Part shown: in pieces, positions 35,031-46,749 of the stretch
How positions within the stretch are numbered: the stretch's first letter is position 1
How the letters are laid out: each line of letters opens with the position of its first letter
From: Margaritifera margaritifera
Taxonomy: Eukaryota > Mollusca > Bivalvia > Unionida > Margaritiferidae
Assembly: GCA_029931535.1 (NCBI GenBank)
Contig: JAQPZY010001523.1
Span: forward strand, 561,001 to 625,000
DNA: 64,000 nt
Direction: 5' to 3'
Position numbers and translations under genes: made by a program
Notes under the pieces: model-generated
Seen by the model: only the letters and a program-made list of their open reading frames with translations
Told to the model about the DNA's origin: nothing
Databases searched by the model: none

Positions 35031-35347
35031 AATATCAGGAAATGGTCAGATTTTTAAAATTTACAATTTTGTAGATATTTACTCTTAATAATGTAGCTCA
35101 TATATTCATTTTCTTTTACTCATCTTAAGAGAAAACTAAAAGAAACAAAAAGACGAAAAATATTTGGAATTTCACATCAAATACATACAGAAATAAAAAC
35201 AAATTTTTAAAAGAATAAATTTTCCTTAAACATTTTTAAAAATAACTTATTTACAGCAGTGTCTTTCAACTGTTAAGGAATTATCTAACTGATTGAATGA
35301 ATATAACTCCTTCTCTGTAATACAGTATGATCCACAACAGTACTTAC

Positions 35348-35420
35348 CTTCTCTGGAGCTGGCAAGGGGATATCACTCTGCCTGCCTTTTTTCTCACCAG
35401 TATCCGTCTCCATCTTAGAA
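35348..35420 (-). CDS. ACIN1: Acinus exon: METDTGEKKGRQ segment
   Basis: This 73-bp exon follows TTTTTGTCAG in phase 2 and ends in phase 0 at GAGAAG|GTAAGT. It encodes SKMETDTGEKKGRQSDIPLP and APEK. There is no recognised domain; the call rests on clean splice sites and phase agreement on both sides (EK-S|SKMET and APEK|EEGE). It is part of the charged, disordered region between the RS block and the RRM. Confidence 0.82.
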
Positions 35421-36129
35421 CTGACAAAAATAAAATTCAATGAACTGTTTAAGACATTGCTTATAGAAATTGCACTTACATATATTTCTATGTTACATCT
35501 TTAACGTTCTGATAGGACAAACCTAGGGCTGTTTGACACCTCCTTGGATCCAAACTTGTAACATTTTTTTCCATAAACAGTGTACATCTTATTGTCAAAC
35601 ACATTCATTTGATATTTAAAGGCATTACCAATTTATAAAAAGAAACATTTACCAAGTTGATTGATAAGTCAAAAGCAATAGCTAAAGAACCTAAAACTTA
35701 GCATACAACAATGGAATAAAATGATAAGATTTATCACAAATCTAGTTTGGTAGCCAATAAATGACTTCTTGTGAGATGAACAATTAAAGGATTTATTTGG
35801 CCAAACATACTAAAACTTAGAAAATAAAACAACATAATTTTGACCGTTTTATCTTTCTCATATTGTTCCATAGTGAATGTTTGGTTCTAGAATGTGGGTA
35901 GGTGATGAGCTATTGTTGTTTTACAAGTTTCAATATCAAACCACTGGGTGAGGTAAGCCTGAGATTGCTCACCTGGCTAACATCTGCAAAAGCAGATGAC
36001 CAATGAAAGTGGGTAAGTAGAACGCCTTCTGTAGAAAATTCTTCCAATGTTGATTGCATATGTTATAAAAACAATTGTTTCAATGTTTCTCTACATTCAT
36101 ATTTGACTGCACATCAGCATCATTGCCCC

Positions 36130-36765
36130 ATACTAAAAGGACTTTATGCCAGAACCCTAGTTTTTGTTTAGAAGTCATTTATAGGTTTATCTATTTTTAG
36201 TAATGACAGTCATATATGATGGTGGATCAACATAATTTGTACAAGCTTGAAAGCCTTTCATGCTATGATGCTTTCTGTTAAATTTGGTAAAAGTTATGTC
36301 CAGTGGTGTATGTGAAGTTGTTCAAGGTTTTTCTACTTTTAGAAATGGTGGCCATATTTCATGATGGATTGGAATCATTTGTACAAATCTGAAAGTCTTT
36401 CATGCCAAGATGCTTTCTGTCAAATTTGGTCAAATTCTGAAGATCATTTTAATTTTTATACGTTATTTAAGGGTTTCCATTTTTAGAAATGGCAACCATA
36501 TTCCATCGTGGATCGACATCATTTGTACAATCTTGAAAACCATTCAAGCTAGGATGCTTTCTGTCAAATTTGATAAAAATTCCGTTCAGCAGTGTTTGAG
36601 AAGCTACTTAATACTTGTTCTATTTTTAGTAATGGTGGCCATATATGATGGTGGATCAGCATCATTCATAACATTTTGAAAGCCCTTCCATGCCAGGGTG
36701 CTCTCTGCCAAATTTGGTCAAATTGGTCCAGTGGTTTTTAAATAGTTTAAAATAGCATTTGTTGA
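36130..36765. repeat. ~142-bp tandem repeat, four units
   Basis: Units start TTTTTAGTAATGACAGTCATAT near 36197, 36338, 36479 and 36624 and carry ATGATGGTGGATCAACATCA, TTTGTACAA, TTGAAAGCCTTTCATGC and GATGCTTTCTGTCAAATTTGG. The GGTGAGCAATCTCAGGC-like and ACCAGGTGAACT sequences at the flanks are common partners of such repeats. Confidence 0.8.
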
Positions 36766-36899
36766 CAGATGCATGGCAGATGCAGAACCATACTACAAGT
36801 TGACTTGCCCTTACGACCAGGTGAACTAAAAACAAACCATTACATTTTCCCATGTTCCTTTAAAAACAGACAACAAAAGAACACTTATAAATCATTCAA

Positions 36900-37930
36900 C
36901 TGATGCCACAATTATGTGTAAAGAGATGGATCTGAAATTTTTACTTGTATTGTCATCTTAAGAAATTTCAAAATGTATTCATATACGCAATTATTTTTTT
37001 GTTTAATTTTTGCTCCTGTAAAGAAAATGAACTTCATCGTCAATATGAGTGAATGAAATAATGCAGGTGTAGCGTGTCCATGATATTCATACACAGTGTT
37101 GCTGTTTTAGTTTCGATTTTGGTTTTGGATCCGGTTGATTATGCCCCAATGGGTAGAGCAGATTCGGGGGTTAGCAAAAAAATCATGTTAATCGTCCGAG
37201 TGGAAACTCATTGATGATAAGACCATACACAGGCCACTTTATTCGATCCTACCTAAAGTCAACAATAGATGTGGTTTGTATTTCTTACCTGTGCAGCGAT
37301 TTTGTGAATGCACTACATTACAAGCACCCCTACTAACAATAACAATCACAGGGTTACAAAACAATCCAAGGGGCTTGCATGTTAAGCTCACACTCACATC
37401 AAAAAATTGAACCCAAACCATAATCTGTTGATGATGAGGGTGTTGCTGCCACCGCTGCTGAAAAAGTGACTGCTATATCTTGCTCTTTTACGGATGTAAT
37501 CATTGATTACATAGCTCACCTCTACAAAGCTTTTAGTAGTATCCAGTAGCCATTGTAAACATTAATTATCATGCAGAAAATAAGTTCAGATTAAAGTGAT
37601 CTTGACAACAAAATGTGGGCTCTTTTTCTAATTAAAAGTTTATTTTTACAATTTTTTTTTCTCATCACATCTGAACTTGTAATATTTCAAAAATGTTAAA
37701 ATTCTAACTTTTAATCAGCACTATATAGCCAGTACCTAACTACAAGGCAAAAAATACATAACAAATAGGTTAAATGATAAATATCCATTCATACTTACCT
37801 GTATTATCATGCTTACAAGCTAGTTCAGCTAAAAACCTACGTCATGACCACTGATCTTAAAATCAACTTCCATGTTACAGCCAGAAATTTCTTACATAGG
37901 GGGGTGGAGAGTGGGGAAGGTAAGGGCACT
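36900..37930. other. Intron stretch, nothing recognised
   Basis: No coding similarity, RNA gene or repeated unit found here. A GGGTAGAGCAGATTCGGGGG near 37150 only partly resembles a tRNA D-arm. Confidence 0.5.
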
Positions 37931-38460
37931 TCTTCCTGTTAAGGGCACTTCTTCCTGTTAAGGGCAATTTTGTGTGAGATGGTGCCTTTGTCATTTTGGA
38001 TGTCAAGATTGGTCCCATTTTTATTTTTGACCAACTAGATATGAAATCCCCATGTTGATACAACCATCTGATCAGGATGAGTAGTGATAAAATGTTCAAG
38101 ATTGTCACCTTGGTGGCCATATTGGGTGTCAGATTGGCATTGTTTCTTTAGGACCAACTAGACATCATAAGACTTTCAGTTAAAACCCCATGTCGATATG
38201 ACCATCCTTCAGGAGTAGTTATCACATTTTTAAAATGGTTACCATGGCAGCCATTTTGAATGTCACATCCACACCATTTTCATTTAAGACCAACAAGATA
38301 TAACAAGAAGTCTTTTAGTGAAACCTTATGTCTACATGACTGTCTGTTCAGGAAAAGCAGTGATAAAAAGATTTTCAAGATGGCAGCTGTGGTGTGGTCA
38401 GCCAAAAATGTGAATGGGAGTTTCATCCCAATTTTTTCATTGTATAATAGGTGACATCCG
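37930..38460. repeat. ~140-bp CAAGATGGC-type repeat
   Basis: About four diverged units have GATTTTCAAGATGGCAGCTG, GTGGCCATATTGG, GACCAACTAGACATCATAAG, TCTTTTAGTGAAA and CCATGTTGATATGACCATC. A larger array of the same family is at 60420-62090. Confidence 0.8.
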
Positions 38461-38523
38461 TTCAATTTTTATTTCAGTAACTATATATTTTCAAACAGTG
38501 ATCCATTTTTAAAAAAAATATAC

Positions 38524-38600
38524 CTCTTCTCTGGTGAACACATCTGGTTCTTGACTGGTGTATCCTCAGGGGCTGTATGAAAACTGGATTCATCGTGGAC
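38524..38600 (-). CDS. ACIN1: Acinus exon: VHDESSFHTAPEDTPVK segment
   Basis: This 77-bp exon follows TTCTACAG in phase 0 and ends in phase 2 at GAAGAG|GTATAT. It encodes VHDESSFHTAPEDTPVKNQM and CSPEK. It has TP and SP dipeptides as expected for a phospho-rich linker, but no domain. Splice sites are good and phases agree with 40625-40751 before it and 35348-35420 after it. Confidence 0.84.
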
Positions 38601-38609
38601 CTGTAGAAG

Positions 38610-40620
38610 CAAGAGCCAAGAGCTGACATATCCTCCAGTACACCCTTATGTAAAGATTCTTATTTAAAGTAGCCTAGGACCCAGCACTCTCAATTTTTTT
38701 ATACTACTTAGCATTACTAGCACCCTATGGTCCAGCATTGCAATTTATATATTACTTATGTAAGACTTTGTTTCCATGATAAAAAAAAAAAATATATTGA
38801 ATGTGGACAACATAAAAAATATTGAATATGGAAAATTCAAAGTATCAAAAGGCACTTCTATGTAACTTGCTTGACATGTGTACAAAGTTTAGTTAAAATA
38901 CCTTCAATGGTTTGTGAGTTAAGGAAACGAATATGTTTACAGAAAGATGGACAGATGGATGTATCGAGGTGGGAATGAGGAGATAAAAAAGGTAAATCCT
39001 TTACCTCAAGAAAAATGTACCTTAAACATTACTTTAGAAGTCAGGACCAAAAATGTCCTAGAGTACAGGGAATAAATTAGCAAAATTTGATTAGAGCTTT
39101 GATCCTAAGCCAAAATTGCTACGATACCCATGGACCCATGCATTCTGTGGAAGCTTACTCAAGTTCTTCAAGGTACATTGCTTAAATGTTCACATAACTT
39201 ACTGCTGTTTGCAGGCGGACCAAGGGATTAGTAATGAAACAATACAAATTCCCGAAATAAAACACAATGACCGGGGGATATATTCTGATATACCCATGGA
39301 CTTTATACTGGAAAATAACTACCTTTTTTGTCAATTTGACTCGATACAATATTTAACATAATTTACTTGTGAATTATATGTAACACGATGGACATCATAT
39401 ACATTTCTAAATGCAAGTTGGGCTTATTTAAGAATGTAAGTTACATGGAATCAGATGTGATGTCAAGTTTTGACTGTGCATTCATTCTGAAATTATAGTT
39501 CATAATTTTTACTACATCAGTTGGTACATTATATTTATTTACCTGATATCTGAATGATCAAGATAATTATTTTCTTTCATCAACACAGAGAAGCTGTGTA
39601 AAAATGGTTCCTTCTGACCTTTATTAAAAATAAGAAGATGGATATGGCCTGCATGTCAAGCCTGCCTGAGCTATCTTCCAAATCTAAGGTTAATCTAGAA
39701 TGCAGAACAACATACAGAAATGCACACAGATGCCAAAGAGATATCTATGTGGATCTTCTGCCAAGGCAGGCTCAACAATAGGTAATACCTCCGGCAGGAT
39801 AGCATTGCACAACACTGTGACAAATAGTAGACTTAAAACTAACACAAGTCAATTCAACACACAATATAGGTCACAGTCAACAATTTTGGTAAAAAGATTT
39901 TGTACCCACTAGGACACATCAGCATACCAATTTTCAGGACTCTATGGCCAAAAGTATCCAAGAAACTTACCAAAATGCAAGAACACACTGAAGCATGAAA
40001 TCTAGGTCAAACTGAACAATTTTGGCAATTTAATATCTTACCAACAAGATGTAAGCAAAGCAAAAACCTATTACATCAAGGTCAATCTCAAGCTTAATAT
40101 GCTATCCATGTGAAAACAAGGGAAAAATCCTCACACCGTCGGATGACCCATAAACCAGGATGATGGAAGATAAAGATGAGTGCATACTGGAGCTATATTC
40201 CAAATATAAAGAGGGTGGGATAAAATGGTACTGAAATACAAGGGAAGTAAAAAAAACTGTTAACACAGCTTAATCCAGGGAGTGGACAGACCCACTGACA
40301 GATGTATGTACAGACATGCATATAGATACCAGAGTGACCACTCTATTGAGCATCCATCATGGCAGGTTTGACAAAAATGCATACAGACTATTACATACCT
40401 GCAAAGCATTTTCATATAGCAAGTAACTTGCATATGATGTTAAGAAACTCCTCGTTAACTAAAACCAAATTTCTAGTTCTTTATCTTAAACACTCTTGAA
40501 AAATAAAATAAAATAATTATGCAAATATCTATGATTATCTATATCATCTACCCCTTTGCACTTAATATGTTGCAACAATGGACACAGAAGGAATTAATAA
40601 AGCTCTTATACAGTCAATAC
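38610..40620. other. Intron with weak repeats only
   Basis: A GGATGGACAGATGG motif near 38945 and units with GGTCACAGTCAACAATTTTGG and AGCATACCAATTTTCAGG at 39840-40000 are remote members of families seen elsewhere in the window. Nothing coding was recognised. Confidence 0.5.
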
Positions 40621-40624
40621 AAAC

Positions 40625-40751
40625 CGCAGTCTTTATAGGTGGTGACTTTATTCTTGAAATTGGTAGAGACCTCAATTTTGGTGACCTTGAATGAGACCTG
40701 GATTGTGATCGAGACCTAGACCTTGAAGAATCGCTTCTTGACTCGGCTGAT
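40625..40751 (-). CDS. ACIN1: Acinus exon: RS-rich block, second part
   Basis: This 127-bp exon follows TTTTTTCAG in phase 2 and ends in phase 0 at ACTGCG|GTTTGT. It encodes SAESRSDSSRSRSRSQSRSH, then SRSPKLRSLPISRIK and SPPIKTA. The RS dipeptides continue those of the previous exon, forming the SR-protein-like region that SR kinases phosphorylate in Acinus. The donor GTTTGT is less common but gives the only in-phase join to VHDESS. Confidence 0.9.
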
Positions 40752-41679
40752 CTGAAAAAATAAATGACAGAGTACAGAACTTCATTTTTTTTTTTTTTTT
40801 TTTAAATACATTAACTAATAGGACCTTCACATGGAATCGTGAGTAGGGGTGAAACGATTCACAGATGACTCGATACATCAATAATTTTGCCATTTCAAAA
40901 AATTGCTATGTGTATTTGATAATGCATCATGTTGCAGGTAGTATTGCGGTATGTATTGACACATGACACAGGCATATCATTTCACCCCTAATCCTGATGT
41001 ATCATAGAAACATAACATTTTACACATCAATATACTGCATGATCAGACTGATTTTATTGTGGTTTTATGGGTACATCAATGAATTGCTGACAACAAATTA
41101 AAACAGTATGGATTAAATTCTTATGGCACATAATGACATTTTAGGCTATTTATAACAACAACAAAAATGTAAATCCCATATTTTACCAATTTACTCTTTG
41201 AAATTGATGATTCAGCATCTCTATCATGTCCATACAGAACTCATCCAAGGCATACTGAAACTACCATTCACATGCTTCCCACTAATCCCACTCGTCCATT
41301 TGGACTGATAGCTGTCAACTTCATTTAAAACTACTTTTGATTACTGATCACTTACAAAACTGTGCTTTAAAAGCTGATATACTGTGATGTACGTGTGAAG
41401 GCTTTGCCAAAAAACAAACTGTACATTAGATGACCATCAGAAGTTCTGGGTAGAACTAGAAATGTGTAATAAAAATTTTTTAAAAAAGAGTACATAAATG
41501 GTACATTATATGCATGCCATGTGGTAAATAGTATTATACTTCTTTTATGCAAAACCATCTTTCATTGGTTGGATACTTACATATTAAATCATATAGTTCC
41601 CATTTAACTTGTGCACTATGTCGTCATCACTAAGTGACATTGCCTTGCAATACTAAATGAAACAAACTACTTCAATGGT

Positions 41680-42310
41680 CAAGGTAAAAGACACAGAAGT
41701 TAAATTATTCTGTGAAAACCACTTTTCTTTTTTCAGTCATGGTTACCTTGACCTTTGACCTATTGACCCCAAAATTGATTGGTGCCTTTCTTGTCAACTG
41801 CAAGCCAACCACAATGTTTGGTCATTGTTTGTGGTACAGGACCTAAGTTACTCTGTTGAAACAATTTTCCTTCTTGGAGTCCTTCTGACCTTGACCTTTG
41901 ATCTTTTGACTCCAAAATTAATACATGTCTTCCTAGTCTCAAATGCAAGTCATCCACAAAGTTTGGTCAAAGCAGGTGATAAAGTGCTCCACATATCACG
42001 CAGAAACAATGTTTTTCTAACAGTCCTGTGACCTTGACCCCAACATATCCAGGTGTCTTTCTTATCTCAAATGCAAGCAGTTTACAACTTTTGGTCAAGG
42101 TATCTGGTATACAAGTCAAGCTATTGTGTGAAAAACTTGCCTTCTTTCAGTTCCTGTGACTCTGAGCCCTAAAATCGATAGGTTTCTTCCCTGCCAGAAA
42201 TACAAGCATTCAAGCTACTTACAAAGTTTGATAACGGAAGGTGGTGGAGAACTCTAGTTGTTGTGCAGAAATGAAACAGATGGGCATATGGACAGACAGA
42301 TGAACAACAT
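41680..42310. repeat. ~130-bp TGACCTTGACC-type tandem repeat
   Basis: Units with CCTTGACCTTTGACC, CCCAAAATTGATTGG, CTTTCTTGTC, AATGCAAG, CACAAAGTTTGGTCAA and TATTGTGTGAAAA occur about five times. It is the same family as 3640-4375 and 58140-58690. Confidence 0.8.
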
Positions 42311-42469
42311 TATAACATAATACACACTGCCTTATGGTGGATGTATACAAATCAATGAACAATTGTGAAAAGGATGTCCCCAGACTAATTTCCTACAAAA
42401 ATGCTTCCTTGTCTCCATTAAAGTTTGGATAAAAATATTTGCTGCACAAAACAAGGAAACACTGATCTA

Positions 42470-42662
42470 ATGGAGCTAGGACACCACAGTAGCTGGTAGA
42501 GCATTAGACTCATAATCCAAGAGTCGTGGTTTGATACCCACCCAGGACAGCTAGTTGTCTGCCACAGTATGTCCATGGGAAAGAAAAGCTCCAATTTTCT
42601 CTTCATGATATTGCCAATAATATCCTAAAGATGATGTTAAAAACAACCAACCAACCAACTAA
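42470..42662 (+). mobile_element. SINE with Met-tRNA-like head
   Basis: The head has CAGTAGCTGGTAGAGCATTAG, an anticodon-like GACTCATAATCC (CAT), AAGAGTCGTGGTTTGATACCC (B box), and GATGTTAAAAACAACC followed by CCAACCAACCAACT as a simple tail. It ends about 40 bp from the donor of Acinus exon 43149-42699. Confidence 0.82.
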
Positions 42663-42698
42663 TGGTGCTAACTTTTTCATATTAAAGAAGAAAATTAC

Positions 42699-43149
42699 CT
42701 TGACCTTGACTTCTTGCTTCTTGACCTACTACTGGAAGATGAGCTGGAACTTGACCGCCTCCTTGCTGGCTTAGCCTTTTTCTTCTCTGGAGATGGAGAG
42801 TTGGATTCTGAGTCTGATCGTGATCTTCTCTTCTGTGCCTGACCTTTGAACTTTTGTGGTGATTCTGAACTTGACCTTGAAGATGACCATGACCTTCTCT
42901 GCTCAACTTTGCCTTTCAATTTAGATTTTGGTGGAGATTCTGACCTGTCTCTGGAGGATGACATTGGCTGTTTTCTTTCTACCCTTCCCTTAAGCTTAGA
43001 TCTTGGGGGAGACTCTGAACTTGACCGAGAAGAGGATCTTGATTCTGACCTTGACCTTGATGATGAGCTGGAGGATCTACTTCTTTGTTTTTCACTCTTC
43101 TTGTCACCTTTCTTCTCAGATTTCGCCTTTGTGTGCTGTTCAAATCCAT
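42699..43149 (-). CDS. ACIN1: Acinus exon: large RS-rich block
   Basis: This 451-bp exon follows ATTTTCTAG in phase 1 and ends in phase 2 at TCAAG|GTAATT. It encodes GFEQHTKAKSEKKGDKKSEK, several SRSSSSSSRSRSESRSS runs, repeated SESPPRSKLKGRVE-like modules (three times, at roughly residues 50-110 of the exon), and RRRSSSSSSSSSRSRSKKSR at the end. It is an SR-type low-complexity domain like that of vertebrate Acinus. The repeated SESPPxSKLKGKVE module of about 25-30 residues suggests internal expansion. Phases match both neighbours (ETE-D|GFEQ and SRS-R|SAES). Confidence 0.92.
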
Positions 43150-43387
43150 CTAGAAAATTATGATTCTTAAAATCAAAAGAATAATAATAATGGTGCACTA
43201 GAGAATTTATTTATTTCATCACTGCAGCATAAAATGGATCACAATGATCTACTTTTAACAGTGGTTTGCAGTACTACTAACAACAGATGCACCCATTATG
43301 TGTAACATTTGTATGAATGTGACAGGGTTCAAGAAAATCACTGAAACATGAGAAGTCATTGTGAAATACTATTAGCAATCAGAGGTA

Positions 43388-43600
43388 CCATATATACTCC
43401 TGTATAAGCCAATACCAACTGCAAACTGCATAGACCCAGATCTGCCGTCACATAATGCGCAGGCAGATCTGGGTCTATAATGTTTGTAAGGACTAATCAG
43501 TAAAACAAACAACATAGACTCTGATCTGCGAGTGCATTATGCGACGGCAGATCAGGGCCTATGTTTGCATTTGGAACCAGTTATACGCGAGCAAATACAG
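43388..43600. mobile_element. MITE with TA target duplication, copy 2
   Basis: This is a 213-bp copy of the element at 2204-2397, beginning CCATATATACTCCTGTATAAGCC and ending TTATACGCGAGCAAATACAG, flanked by TA. The inner CAGATCTGGGTCTAT and TGCATTATGCGACGGCAGATC blocks are conserved. The right terminal repeat is worn. Confidence 0.8.
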
Positions 43601-44135
43601 TAGTCTTACAGTGAATGCATCAATGAAGTTTCATAACTGTTCATGTAGTAATATTTAAGAAATGGAGTTAAATGCAACTACATTATTTCAGCATAAAAGA
43701 GGTCAAAGCCCTCAGTGCAAGACAAAAATGATCTATCATACAGAATTTATACTTTTCTTATTTTAATTTAGGTACTTAGCATGTTCACCCTTTTTACATT
43801 TAATAAAGTAAAAAGCCCTTCAAAATTTCCAAACTCTAAACTGTTTGTGTCAAACCTGAAATGTAGCAAGATCAAAAGGCAAAGATAAAGTAGATATGTT
43901 ACATCATTATGCATCCTAGAATTAGACCATCCTTAATATTCTTGGTTTGATTTCCCCAATAAAGAAGTTACAGTAATAGAAAGGCTGGTAGGAAGTTGTT
44001 TTTTTTTGTTTTTTTTCTGCATCAAGTAAATAATACCCCTGTGATTTTTATGGATGGTCTCTGGAGAGAACAAATGTTTAACATTGGCAGAATAGGTGCA
44101 TCTTGGAGTCAAGACCATCATTATAAAACTAATTA

Positions 44136-45597
44136 CTGTATATACTCGATTATAAGTCGACTCAACTACAAGTCGAACCCCGTTTTTAGGGCTGCAAAAA
44201 GCCAATTTGTCTTTGACCCTCCTATAAGTTGGGGTGTATTTTGCAAGTCAGATCCATCTGAAGGGGTGACTTGTCATCAGTGAGTCAGAGTTCCATCTTC
44301 ATGTAATAAAATCCATAGAAATCCATAATGCTTGACATTTTAAATTCATTTATTTGATAAATCCATGAATTAAATTATAGGTCACATACTGATATAAAAA
44401 AAAATTGTTCAGAATGATCTGATTCACAACATCCATTAATATGTTAATTCCACACATCTTACAAATAAACAATGAAGGTTAAGTCCACATTTTTATGATT
44501 CACAATATCCTATAAATGTCACTATCTAATGTCATCTTGTGCAAAGCCCAAGAATTCATCCTCATCGTCTGGTAAAGCTCCGAAATCCTCCACTTTCATC
44601 TAGTCATTGTAAATCGGCATTGTCTAGTCATTGTAAATATTGTCCAACTCCTATTCCTCATATTTACTGTCATATGTGGGTGCTTATGTGGAGACCAAGC
44701 TTGGGTTCTGTAAGTAGCACATTGATTATGCAGTCTGTGAAATGTATTAAAGGATCCAACTGAACAGGTGTCAGTAGTAAGGCAATCTCACAGGGAGTTC
44801 AAATAACCACCTTCTGTTACTTAGCACTGAACAAATATCAAACTCGCGGCTTGATCAAAGGGTTGTCACGTGGGAAATCATAGAGGGTGCTGCCTTTTCA
44901 AGCTAAGGGATTAAGGTCAAGCATGTACAGGAAGTTGTAGAACTCTCTTTGGCATTGAACAAGTATTAAATTCGCGGCTCCATCAAAAGGACTGTCAACT
45001 TGAAAACAAAGTGAGTGCTGCCTTTACAAGCCAAGGGCTTATCGCCCCACATGCACTGGCAGATAACTTGGGAAATACCACTTGGGCATTAAATCTGACT
45101 TATGGAAAAGGAAAATACAAATTAAATCAAAACTTGTATTGCTTCAAACACGGTGTTTATACTGCAAAACACAAAATATAATACAAATACAGGTTGTTCA
45201 GACTTGAAAATGGAAGCAATATACTTGCTAGTAAACACCCACACTAAACAATACTGACGAACACTTCACTTTGTGGTGGGCAATATTTAATTTACCAGTA
45301 ATATTTTCAAATTATTAAAATCCAAATAACTAAATACAAGTTTGTGTAATGAATACCGTCATGAAATGGATAAACAGTGCATACCATATATGCATTTCTG
45401 AATGGGAATAAGAGCATGCAAACACAAAAAATATTTGAATTAACAATATTTGTACATACTGCAAACAACTCTAGTTTCCAACATTACCCCTATATTTATC
45501 AAAATTTTTTTGTATCTTGCGCATATAAGATGACCCCCACTCTGCATAAATAGAATTTTTCAGTAATTTATGTTGACTTATAAACGAGTATATATGG
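44136..45597. mobile_element. Pogo/mariner-like element, inverted copy 2
   Basis: This 1462-bp segment is the reverse-complement relative of 23069-24669. The ends CTGTATATACTCGATTATAAG and CTTATAAACGAGTATATATGG match, as does the interior, for instance CTAGTAAACACCCACAC versus GGGTGTTTACTAG and GAACACTTCACTTTG versus CAAAGTGAAGTGTTC. TA is present at the left end; the right flank is TG. No intact transposase frame is present. Confidence 0.78.
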
Positions 45598-45599
45598 TG

Positions 45600-46125
45600 T
45601 CTTACCTGGAAAACTTTTATCCTCACAATCCTGTTTCAGCGTTTCCCCTAGGGGTGTAAGACTGAGAGTCAAAAATCCCCTTAGTGTCAGAACTGGGTGG
45701 TCAAATTAAACATTGGAGGTCTCTGACACACAAATGAGGGTAAAGGGAAACACTGGTTTTTTGCCCATTTATCACAAAAATGTCTTCCATCCTCAGAATA
45801 AACCTATCCAGTTATGAAAGACACCCAGCACCATAGTCTGGAAACTTTCTGAACATGAAACTGAAGTTGAACTTAACCCCTCAAATAAATTAAATACAAT
45901 ACTTGGCGTACATCTAAATCACTTACATTTTTTAATCAGAGAAGGGACCCAAGTTAAGAAAATCCTGAAATCCTATCCTATGACTCTTACTTTTTTCTTC
46001 TTAAAGTTACAGTCCATTAATTAGCATACTCAAAAGTGTCCAAATTTTACTGGGTGAAATCTAAAGGTGGGCACACAAGTGAGAAGGTAATTAGCCGGTT
46101 GGTAGGTACCTGTTGCCATTTTTTT
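45600..46125. other. Intron stretch, nothing recognised
   Basis: Short AT-rich intron sequence leading to the donor of exon 46735-46130. No feature seen. Confidence 0.5.
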
Positions 46126-46129
46126 TTAC

Positions 46130-46735
46130 CTTCAGTTTCCATTTGTGTTCCATTATCTTTGTCCTTAACATCTTTCTCGGCATATTTCTTCTTAATCTGA
46201 TCTCTAGAGGAACTGAGAGCCCTTCCTTCTTTTCCTTCCGACTTCACTGCAGCTCCCTCACCTGCCTTCCACTCCTTTATTACCTCTCTCTTACTCTCCT
46301 CTGTCTTTGTATCTTGTCCTTCCGCATCATTGTCTTCCTTTTCTTGCCCATTTCTTTCTTCCAGCACTCTTTCATCTCCTTTGTTTGACTCCTCACCTGG
46401 TTTCTGTGCCACCTCCTTCATTGGTGAAGCATCTTCCGCTTCCCTCTCTGACTCTCTCCGAGACCTGGTGCGTGTACTTCGTCCTTTTGAAACTGGTTCA
46501 GTGTTCTCCTGATTTCCTGTTTCCTCAGTGCTGCGGGAAGACCATTTTCTCCTTGTCCCCATATTGACCGCCTCCTCTGTGTTTCTCGACTCTTCAGCCT
46601 TTTCAGAGTTTTCTCGTTGAGATTCCTCCTCTTGGTAGTCCTGCTCCTTTTCTGTGTCCTTCACTGGTGGTTTCGGAGTGAAAGTACCTTTCTGTGGAGA
46701 TTCTTCTTGTGAATAATCACTCTCCTGGCTGGATT
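46130..46735 (-). CDS. ACIN1: Acinus exon: acidic and charged N-terminal region
   Basis: This 606-bp exon is the most 5' Acinus exon I can place. It follows ATTTTCCAG in phase 1 and ends in phase 1 at GAAG|GTAAAA. It encodes SSQESDYSQEESPQKGTFTP, then a Glu/Lys/Ser-rich region with GTRRKWSSRSTEETG, STRTRSRRESEREAED and QIKKKYAEKDVKDKDNG. Vertebrate Acinus has similar RKWSS-like and RRESE-like charged sequence upstream of its RS block, but low complexity limits alignment. There is no in-frame start near its 5' end, so at least one further exon with the SAP domain must lie upstream. Confidence 0.87.
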
Positions 46736-46749
46736 CTGGAAAATATTTT

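Larger units (their letters stand above)
120..46735 (-). other. ACIN1: Acinus (ACIN1) gene, partial, twelve exons seen
   Basis: This is the gene span of an Acinus orthologue on the minus strand, incomplete at both ends. Acinus is a nuclear RNA-binding protein of the ASAP complex, in which its C-terminal RSB motif binds RNPS1 and SAP18; it associates with spliced mRNA through the exon junction complex. The identification rests on the RRM exon with [19 protein letters not shown] and [12 protein letters not shown], the next exon with [18 protein letters not shown], and the upstream KWG..TATT and SLKGLISDIK segment, all close to vertebrate Acinus as I know it. The twelve exons total 2565 bp, about 855 codons, and all eleven junctions agree in phase. 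Human ACIN1 long form is about 1340 residues, so the missing parts fit the SAP-domain N-terminus and the C-terminal tail. Confidence 0.93.

Noticed and set aside
37140..37175. Possible tRNA fragment with GGGTAGAGCAGATTCGGGGG
   Set aside because: Only a D-arm-like piece is present, with no B box or SINE body nearby.
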